From: Gehongia tenuis
GTDB taxonomy: Bacteria > Bacillota > Clostridia > Christensenellales > NSJ-53
Direction of reading: 5' to 3'
DNA length: 64,000 bases
Assembly: GCF_014384795.1 (NCBI RefSeq)
Contig: NZ_JACRSR010000001.1
Location: 310,001-374,000, forward strand
This document shows positions 58,558 through 64,000 of this stretch, in pieces. The number at the start of each line of letters is the position of its first letter. Position 1 is the first letter of the stretch. The translations under genes and the position numbers were made by a program. The notes under the pieces are model-generated. The model was not told the DNA's origin, did no database searches, and worked only from the letters and a program-made list of their open reading frames with translations.

Positions 58558-59592
58558 ATGATGAATCATAATTATTACGACGAAGCCGTCAGCCACGTGG
58601 TGGACGAGGCCTTGGGCGCGGGCCCGGCTTTTGAGCATAGCAACGGCGCCAGCGGCCAGCCTGGGTACACCCCGGCAGGCTCCGGCGCTCCCGAGGGACA
58701 GGGCGCAGCCCATAGGAACCACCCTCCGAAAAAACGGCCCTTTAAGGTTCTGCGCTTTACGGCCATCGCGGCGGCCATTGCCGTCACCGCCACCGGATCG
58801 AGCTTCCTCACCGCTCATCTGATGGAGGAGCGCATGGCGGAGATCGCGGCGAGCCAGGTTCAATCGGGCGGCGCCGCAAGCGGACTCACCCGCACCGCCC
58901 TCGGCGGCACGGCGAGCACCCAGGAGATCGTCTCAGAGGTCAGTCCCAGCATCGTGGGCATCAAGATGACGGTGTCCGTACCCAGCCGCAACCCCTACGC
59001 CTATTACTATGGCGGGGGCGGCGGCACCCAGCAGACCTCCGGCGAGGGGTCGGGGATCATCGTTTCCCAGGACGGAACCATCCTCACCAATTACCATGTG
59101 GTGGAATACGCTGATCCCGAGGGCCAATACGGCGAATACACCCAGCTCACCGTGACCCTCTCCGACGGCACCGAGTACCCGGCGACCTTTGTCAAGGGCG
59201 ATTCGGAGCGGGATCTGGCCCTCATCAAGATCGAGGCCGCGAATCTTCCAGCGGCCACGCTGGGCGATTCCGATGACCTGTCCGTGGGCGAGACGGTGCT
59301 GTGCTTTGGCAGTCCCCTCGGCCTTCAGGGCTCCGTGTCCCAGGGCGTGGTCTCCGCAGTGAACCGCGAACTGGCGGCCGGCGAGACGGGCGGAACCCAG
59401 AGTTTCGTTCAGACCGATGCGGCCATCAATTCCGGCAACTCCGGCGGCGCCCTGGTCAACAGCAGGGGTGAAGTGGTGGGTGTGAACTCGGCCAAGATCA
59501 GCGCCAGCGGCGTGGAGGGTCTCGGGTTCGCCATCCCCATCAACGACGCCAAAGCCTTCATCGCGGGCACCGCGGAAGGTACCACGATTTAA
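58558..59592 (+). CDS. HtrA/DegP-type serine protease without PDZ domain
   Basis: 344 aa. Cytoplasmic Gly/Pro-rich N-terminus (1-65), one helix (about 70-90), then the trypsin-like domain with triad H181 (NYHVVE), D219 (RDLALIK) and S295 (GNSGGAL). It stops just after the protease domain (INDAKAFI), so the PDZ found in almost all HtrA is missing and none is visible in any frame downstream. Surface protein quality control is the likely role. ATG with AAGGAGG upstream. Regulated by 11-bp repeats and a 41-bp repeat leader. Confidence 0.85.
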   Translation: MMNHNYYDEAVSHVVDEALGAGPAFEHSNGASGQPGYTPAGSGAPEGQGAAHRNHPPKKRPFKVLRFTAIAAAIAVTATGSSFLTAHLMEERMAEIAASQVQSGGAASGLTRTALGGTASTQEIVSEVSPSIVGIKMTVSVPSRNPYAYYYGGGGGTQQTSGEGSGIIVSQDGTILTNYHVVEYADPEGQYGEYTQLTVTLSDGTEYPATFVKGDSERDLALIKIEAANLPAATLGDSDDLSVGETVLCFGSPLGLQGSVSQGVVSAVNRELAAGETGGTQSFVQTDAAINSGNSGGALVNSRGEVVGVNSAKISASGVEGLGFAIPINDAKAFIAGTAEGTTI

Positions 59593-59682
59593 GCCTTTCA
59601 TGCTGGATCCTCCTTTTGACCGATGCCTTTCAGCTCGGCCGAGAGGCCAGTTTTGAATACCTCCCTTTCTAATCTGTTCTTG

Positions 59683-59709
59683 CCCCCGGGGTTTCCCCGG
59701 GGGCCTTTT
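59683..59709 (+). terminator. Terminator after htrA
   Basis: CCCCCGGGG/CCCCGGGGG stem, TTT loop, T run. Confidence 0.85.
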
Positions 59710-59729
59710 TTTGCGCTTGCGCCCGGCGG

Positions 59730-59910
59730 ATGCTTGCCCGGGCGGCGGTGGGGACCGGCCTTTGCTGGATCCGGCGGGGCTTGCGCGGGCACACCGTCGT
59801 CCGGCGTGACCCAGGCACCGGCCACAGCGGCAGGCTGTCCAATGCTGATTGCGGCGGCCGCCCTTTTGATCCCGGCGGGGCTGCCGGTTGTCCGCAGGAA
59901 AGCGAGATAG
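59730..59910 (+). pseudogene. Remnant of a surface-protein C-terminus
   Basis: In-frame end of a polypeptide: TPSSGVTQAPATAAG then a hydrophobic segment and VVRRKAR stop, the layout of a Gram-positive cell-wall/membrane anchor. There is no upstream domain or start, so it looks like the leftover 3' end of a deleted gene. Confidence 0.3.
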
Positions 59911-59915
59911 TTCAT

Positions 59916-59946
59916 AAAAAAGAGACCCCATCGGGGTCTCTTTTTG
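59916..59946. terminator. Bidirectional terminator
   Basis: AAAAAAGAGACCCC/GGGGTCTCTTTTT around ATC, serving the minus-strand lipoprotein gene. Confidence 0.85.
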
Positions 59947-59958
59947 AATGGCTTTGAG

Positions 59959-60786
59959 TTACTCGGCCGCGGCGAAGGCCTCCGCCGGGATCTCGAAATC
60001 CTCCACATCGTTGATGGAGCTCACATGGAAGGTGACGTTGAAGGCGGAAACGGCCACGGAATCATCGCCCTCCAGGCTCTCGCCCGACTCCTCCAGGGAT
60101 TTCAGCATGGCCGCGTTCATCATCTCGGTGCCGTCCATGGTGATCTGCACCACCCGGTTCTCGCTCTCGCTGACCCACACGGTGACGTTCACATCGGTCA
60201 GCTCCTTCAGCGTCTCCTCGGAGAAGGAGTCGTTGTTCACGTTGAAGCCGCCGCCGCCCATCATCTCAAGATAGCTCATCATATCGGCGGGGGCCATGGT
60301 GCCGGTGATCTTGGTGCAGTCGGTGTTGCCCACCTTTTCCTTGCCGGCGGCCGTGAGGTTCTTGAAAAGAGCCGGATCGAAGGACACGGTGTTGTTGAAG
60401 GCCTCCACGTCGAAGCCCTCGGATACGGACCATTCCTCGCCCATCTTCATGGACGCCTCGTAGCCGCTGTCCGCCTTGCGGGCGTACATTTCGTAGGGGA
60501 TATCCATGCCCATCATGGACAGATTGCCGTCCATCTTCATCTTGGCGGGCTTATCGCCCTCCATGATGGTGGCATAGTTCATGTGCATATTGACCTCGAT
60601 GTCCATGTTGATGCCGCTGGCGGAACCGTTCATGCCGAGGGTCATGTCCATCCAGCCCTGGGAACTCTCGTAGTTTGAGCTGTTTTCCATGGCGGATTTG
60701 ATCAGCTCGTCGGGCTTCTTCGCGCAGCCCGCCATCAGCGCCGCCGCCAGCACAAGGCACAGGACGGCCGCCCAAAATTTCTTCAT
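59959..60786 (-). CDS. Lipoprotein, DUF6612-like
   Basis: 275 aa. Signal with LMAGC lipobox (Cys about 21), then helix PDELIKSAMENSSNYESS and a beta-rich domain with many Met residues (MDMTLGMNG, MHMNYATIMEGDKPAKMKMD). Resembles the lipoprotein at 27239; probably LolA-like fold outside the membrane. AAGGAGG upstream. Function unknown. Confidence 0.65.
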   Translation of the reverse strand: MKKFWAAVLCLVLAAALMAGCAKKPDELIKSAMENSSNYESSQGWMDMTLGMNGSASGINMDIEVNMHMNYATIMEGDKPAKMKMDGNLSMMGMDIPYEMYARKADSGYEASMKMGEEWSVSEGFDVEAFNNTVSFDPALFKNLTAAGKEKVGNTDCTKITGTMAPADMMSYLEMMGGGGFNVNNDSFSEETLKELTDVNVTVWVSESENRVVQITMDGTEMMNAAMLKSLEESGESLEGDDSVAVSAFNVTFHVSSINDVEDFEIPAEAFAAAE

Positions 60787-60857
60787 CGGATAACCTCCTT
60801 GAATTTTGATCCCTCCCATTATCGCCAGCGGACGAGGCTTCTGTCAAGAAGTTTTCC

Positions 60858-60886
60858 GCATAGTCGGGAGATCCCCCACATATATT
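60858..60886 (+). promoter_or_regulatory. Sigma-E-like promoter of spoIIID
   Basis: GCATAGT, 14 bases, CATATATT, close to the mother-cell sigma-E consensus and suited to the next gene. Confidence 0.5.
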
Positions 60887-60918
60887 GTAATAATTTTGAT
60901 AGCCGAGGGGGGTTCGTC

Positions 60919-61185
60919 TTGAAGGACTATATCGAAGAGCGGGTGCTGACACTGGCTTCGTATATTCTGGACACGGGTGCCACGGTGCGCGAGGCAGCCA
61001 AGGTGCATAAAATCTCCAAATCCACCGTTCACAAGGATCTGGTGGACCGCCTGCCCAAACTGAACAAGAGCCTGTACCGCAAGGTGAAGAAGGTACTGGA
61101 TAAGAACAAGGCGGAGCGTCACATCCGGGGCGGCCAGGCCACCTATTTGAAATACAAGCATATGAAGGAAGAGAAGGCCGAATAA
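60919..61185 (+). CDS. spoIIID: SpoIIID sporulation transcription factor
   Basis: 88 aa. Near-perfect family match: DYIEERVLTLASYILDTGAT, HTH REAAKVHKISKSTVHKDL, then basic RLPKLNKSLYRKVKKVLDKN and HIRGGQAT. TTG start with GAGGGGGG upstream. A mother-cell regulator found only in endospore formers, so it places the host among them. Confidence 0.95.
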   Translation: MKDYIEERVLTLASYILDTGATVREAAKVHKISKSTVHKDLVDRLPKLNKSLYRKVKKVLDKNKAERHIRGGQATYLKYKHMKEEKAE

Positions 61186-61201
61186 GGGCGAAGGGTCGTA
61201 A

Positions 61202-61238
61202 AAAAAGCTTTCCATCCCGCGGGATGAAAAGCTTTTTT
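61202..61238. terminator. Bidirectional terminator
   Basis: AAAAAGCTTT-CATCCC and GGGATG-AAAAGCTTTTT arms between spoIIID and the convergent surface-protein gene. Confidence 0.8.
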
Positions 61239-61247
61239 GCGCTGCCG

Positions 61248-62702
61248 TCAGGTTCTTCTTCGGAAGGCCTGGATTCCGGCGAGGGTGAGGCCGGAGCAAA
61301 GGAACAGGAGGGCCCACAGCAAACCGCCGCCGTTGTGGCCGGTGGCCGGCACGGCGGTGCCGGGCGTGGCTGCGGGGCTGGAACCGGGCGCCGGCGCCGG
61401 GGAGACGCCGGGCGTGCCGGTGGCGGGAAGGACCGTTGCCGCAAGGGTGATGGGCTCCGTCAGCGCCCCATCCTTGAAGCAGAGGCCGCAGGCCGGGCAG
61501 TGCCAGTACTCGATGTTGCCCGCCTCGGCCGCGGCGGGGGCCTTGGCCGGGACCTTCACGGCGCTGTGGCCCAGGGGCTGGAGCTGGACGGCGCTGCTGT
61601 CCAGGGCGGTGAGACAGGCCTCGTCGCTGAACAGCCGGTCGCACCCCTTGCAGTGCCAGTGGGCGGTGCTGCCCGCCTCGGTGCAGGTGGCGGCCTTGGC
61701 GTCCACCTTTATTTTGTCCGCTGTGATGGCGGCAGTGAGACCGCTGGACTGAACGAGGGTGTAGTTGCCGGCTTTGGCGCCGGTGAGCTGGATGTCGGTG
61801 GTGACGGGAATGTCCGCGCCATGGACCCCATCCTGCACCGTGCCGGTGCCAAGATTGAAGGAAACGGCGTCCCCATAGAGCACGCCCTCCAGCGTTCCGC
61901 CGGCGAGCGCCACCTCGGCGGTGCCATCGCAGGTCCGGTCCACGGCCGTGACGCCGGTGATGGTGAGCTCCGCCGGCGTGATCTTCACGACGATTTCATC
62001 GGTGGGAACGTCCTCGGCGTCCTCGTAGAAGAGGGCAACGCCGCTGCTGTCGGTCGCCGTGTAGCGGAAGTTCTTCACCCGGTAGACGCCGCTGTCCGCC
62101 ACGTTCTGGAAGAAAATCGCGTTGGGATACGTGTTGCCGTCCTTATCCGTGCGGCAGCTGTCCGGAACGGTCTGCCAGACGCCGTCCACCTTTTTCTCAA
62201 AGGTGGCGATGGCGGCATCGTAGGCGTCGTTTCGGCCGGTCACATATTGGCCGGTCAGTCCAGCCTGGGAGAGGATATGAAAGAAATCGGCGTCATAGGC
62301 CATGTTGACCTCGGTCTTGGAAAGGGAGCCGGCGGAGATGCTGCCCGTGCGCCAGCGGCAGTAGACGGTGAAGTTATCGCCGGCCTGGCCGTCGGGGAAG
62401 ACGGCGGGGGAGGTGTACGCCGCGTCGAGATACCATCGGTCGCTGAGATTATTGGACAGGTACAGGCCGCCGCCCTGGGACAGCCTGGCGGAGAAATCGG
62501 GGAAGAGCGTGCCGAACCCGCTGGCGGGAAAGGCGTTGCCGGGATCGCCCACCGGATAGGTGAGGGTGCCCATTTCCACCCCGGTGTTGGTCATGTAGGT
62601 GATGGTGAAGGTGTCCGGGGGATCGGCCAGCACCGCGGCGGGCAGAGCTGCCATGAGGAGCGTGAGCGCCGCCAGCAGGGCCAGCATTTTTTGAATTCTC
62701 AT
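61248..62702 (-). CDS. Surface protein with YDG and sortase-like anchor
   Basis: 484 aa. Signal peptide (to about residue 26), a Listeria-Bacteroides-type segment (ITYMTNTGVEMGTLTYPVGD), a YDG-type domain (about 200-300; GVTAVDRTCDGTAEVALAGG), two Cys-rich modules (HWHCKGCDRLFSDEAC and YWHCPACGLCFKDG), then VPATG, a helix and RRR tail, a sortase-type sorting signal. AAGGAGG precedes the ATG. The leader carries an attenuator-like structure. Confidence 0.75.
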   Translation of the reverse strand: MRIQKMLALLAALTLLMAALPAAVLADPPDTFTITYMTNTGVEMGTLTYPVGDPGNAFPASGFGTLFPDFSARLSQGGGLYLSNNLSDRWYLDAAYTSPAVFPDGQAGDNFTVYCRWRTGSISAGSLSKTEVNMAYDADFFHILSQAGLTGQYVTGRNDAYDAAIATFEKKVDGVWQTVPDSCRTDKDGNTYPNAIFFQNVADSGVYRVKNFRYTATDSSGVALFYEDAEDVPTDEIVVKITPAELTITGVTAVDRTCDGTAEVALAGGTLEGVLYGDAVSFNLGTGTVQDGVHGADIPVTTDIQLTGAKAGNYTLVQSSGLTAAITADKIKVDAKAATCTEAGSTAHWHCKGCDRLFSDEACLTALDSSAVQLQPLGHSAVKVPAKAPAAAEAGNIEYWHCPACGLCFKDGALTEPITLAATVLPATGTPGVSPAPAPGSSPAATPGTAVPATGHNGGGLLWALLFLCSGLTLAGIQAFRRRT

Positions 62703-62743
62703 GAACGAAAAAGCCTCCTTCATCAAAATTAAAGAACACAAAA

Positions 62744-62878
62744 GGCGCCCGTCCTCCGCTATGCTGCGGAAGGCAGGGCGCCTCTATCGCCGGTTGAGGT
62801 AGCACAAAAAGACAAAACGAATCTATCTGTGCTATTGTACATAGACATCGCCCTTATTAAGCATTTCTTACCACTTAT
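62744..62878 (-). ncRNA. Attenuator-like leader of the surface-protein gene
   Basis: Strong terminator GGCGCCCGTCCTCCGC (62744-62759) with GCGGAAGGCAGGGCGCC (62766-62782) and U run, preceded by stems TAGCACA/TGTGCTA (62800-62806 with 62828-62834) and CCTC/GAGG (62781-62784 with 62796-62799). The last overlaps the terminator arm, so the two may exclude each other. No known riboswitch class recognised. Confidence 0.5.
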
Positions 62879-62884
62879 AACTCT

Positions 62885-62913
62885 ATTTTAAGGGCAAAGA
62901 GGGGGGATGTCAA
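62885..62913 (-). promoter_or_regulatory. Promoter of the surface-protein gene
   Basis: On the minus strand TTGACA, 17 bases, TAAAAT; the leader is about 175 bases long. Confidence 0.75.
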
Positions 62914-62949
62914 GATGTGCGGGTCCGTATGGCCGGGCCCGTCCCCGCT

Positions 62950-63369
62950 TCAGACCTTTTCCCTCAAAAGATCGCGGATTTCGGCGAGAAGCTCGGTGTC
63001 GGTGGGACCGGCGGGCGGGGGCGGCGCCTCCTCCTTCTTCTTTCGGCGCAGCTTCATCAAAAGCCTGAGCACAAGGAACACCGACAGGGCGATGATGAAG
63101 AAATCCAGCACGTTTTGCAGAAAGCTGCCGTAAAGGATGGCGGCCTCCGCCTTCACCACCTCGCCGCCCTCCACCACCGCGGGGGAAAGCACCCATTTGA
63201 GCTCGGCGAAGTCCGCGCCCGCGGTCAGGTAGCCGATGGCCGGCATGATGAGATCCGATACGATGGAGCTCACGATCTTGCCGAAAGCGCCGCCGATGAC
63301 CACGCCGACGGCCATGTCCACCACATTGCCCTTGAAGGCAAAGTCCTTAAATTCCTGCCAAAGTTTCAT
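62950..63369 (-). CDS. mscL: Large-conductance mechanosensitive channel MscL
   Basis: 139 aa. FKDFAFKGNVVDMAVGVVIGGAFG with the first pore helix, a periplasmic loop and the second helix (FLQNVLDFFIIALSVFLVL), then the charged C-terminal helix. Releases solutes under osmotic downshock. GGGAGG before the ATG. Confidence 0.95.
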   Translation of the reverse strand: MKLWQEFKDFAFKGNVVDMAVGVVIGGAFGKIVSSIVSDLIMPAIGYLTAGADFAELKWVLSPAVVEGGEVVKAEAAILYGSFLQNVLDFFIIALSVFLVLRLLMKLRRKKKEEAPPPPAGPTDTELLAEIRDLLREKV

Positions 63370-63541
63370 GATTTGTCCTCCCTTTTTTTTATCAGAATAC
63401 TCCACTTGCAGCGAAAATGCCAGGGAATTTTTGACGACCTTCGGATTTGCCCGGTTTGGCCAACATTTAATAGATTTTTGAGGAAGGTTGTTGTACAATA
63501 ATTAAATGTGTATCATTCTATAAACAAAATGGGGGAGTACG

Positions 63542-64000
63542 ATGCAGCAGGGGATGTCGATTGCCTTTGTGGGGGTTTTTGTGGTGGGTATGCTGGTGGT
63601 GGCGCTGATGGGCTACAAAAGAACCACCACGCTCAAGGGCTTTCTTCTCGGCGGGCGGGCGATGGGGCCCTGGATGAGCGCCTTCGCCTATGGAACGAGC
63701 TACTTTTCGGCGGTGATTTTCATCGGCTACGCCGGCAAGACCGGCTGGCAGCTGGGCCTGCCCGGGACCTGGGTGGGCGTTGGCAACGCGATTTTGGGGA
63801 GCATGCTGGCCTGGATGGTGCTGGCCCGGCCCACCCGCAGGATGACCCACAAGTTCAGGGCGGGCACCATGCCCGAATTCTTTGAGGCGCGCTACAAGAG
63901 CCGGTATATGAAGCTGGTTTCGGCCATCATCATCTTCGTTTTTCTGGTGCCCTATTCGGCTTCGGTGTACATGGGCCTTGGATACCTGTTCCAGGTGGTC
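63542..64000 (+). CDS. Sodium:solute symporter (SSS family), 3' partial
   Basis: 153 residues visible; the gene runs off the window. Helix 1 (AFVGVFVVGMLVVALMGY), the LLGGRAMGPWMSAFAYGTSYFSA motif in parts and ARYKSRYMKLVSAIIIF match PutP-type SSS carriers that import proline, sugars or other solutes with Na+. GGGGGAG before the ATG. Confidence 0.85.
   Translation, partial: MQQGMSIAFVGVFVVGMLVVALMGYKRTTTLKGFLLGGRAMGPWMSAFAYGTSYFSAVIFIGYAGKTGWQLGLPGTWVGVGNAILGSMLAWMVLARPTRRMTHKFRAGTMPEFFEARYKSRYMKLVSAIIIFVFLVPYSASVYMGLGYLFQVV

Noticed and set aside
59598-60008. Minus-strand ORF across the htrA terminator region
   Set aside because: It crosses two terminators and is Arg/Pro-rich with no start signals.

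Overview
The window reads as chromosomal DNA of a G+C-rich, Gram-positive, endospore-forming member of the Bacillota (Clostridia-like). The evidence is a spoIIID gene with a sigma-E-like promoter, lipoprotein signal peptides with Gram-positive lipoboxes, strong GGAGG ribosome-binding sites with many TTG/GTG starts, a yybP-ykoY manganese riboswitch in front of mntP, a perR-rubrerythrin operon, and a PBSX-like phage element. I see no rRNA or tRNA gene. Species cannot be fixed from this sequence.

Left part (1-13.9 kb): the end of a peptide/nickel-type ABC importer operon, a CorC/CNNM transporter with a GNAT enzyme, a low-G+C DUF3795 gene, a COG2509-type flavoprotein, a TolB-like propeller protein, a metY-like sulfhydrylase, and a GntR - SIS-domain - PfkB sugar-phosphate operon whose promoter abuts a 95-bp tandem repeat. 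14-25 kb holds small ribbon-helix-helix and XRE regulators with visible palindromic operators, a secreted glycine-rich repeat protein, a flavoprotein/GT-C glycosyltransferase pair, an NAD-dependent epimerase, a YbaK deacylase and mntP.

Metal, stress and envelope part (25-38 kb): rubrerythrin and perR, a candidate small RNA, a DtxR-type regulator divergent from feoAB (FeoB carries an inserted low-complexity block of about 190 residues), then a tandem family of five PsbP-like lipoproteins or anchored proteins. The family ends with a 40-residue mini-lipoprotein driven by a strong promoter and 11-bp direct repeats. A second candidate small RNA lies inside this cluster. A MATE exporter follows, with a riboswitch-like leader.

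38.0-58.1 kb is a PBSX/Xkd-type contractile-tail prophage: repressor, replication protein, Xpf-like late activator, terminase, portal, capsid, connectors, sheath, tube, a tail-assembly chaperone with an A_AAA_AAC frameshift site, a very short (174 aa) tape-measure candidate, LysM hub protein, baseplate proteins, XhlA and holin. No integrase, maturation protease or endolysin is visible. Genes and gaps here are full of G/A-rich repeats that share a hairpin core with compensatory base changes; related repeats occur outside the prophage.

Right end (58.1-64 kb): a PDZ-less HtrA protease preceded by the same 14-base motif found upstream of the mini-lipoprotein, a lipoprotein, spoIIID, a sortase-type surface protein with an attenuator-like leader, mscL and the start of a sodium:solute symporter.
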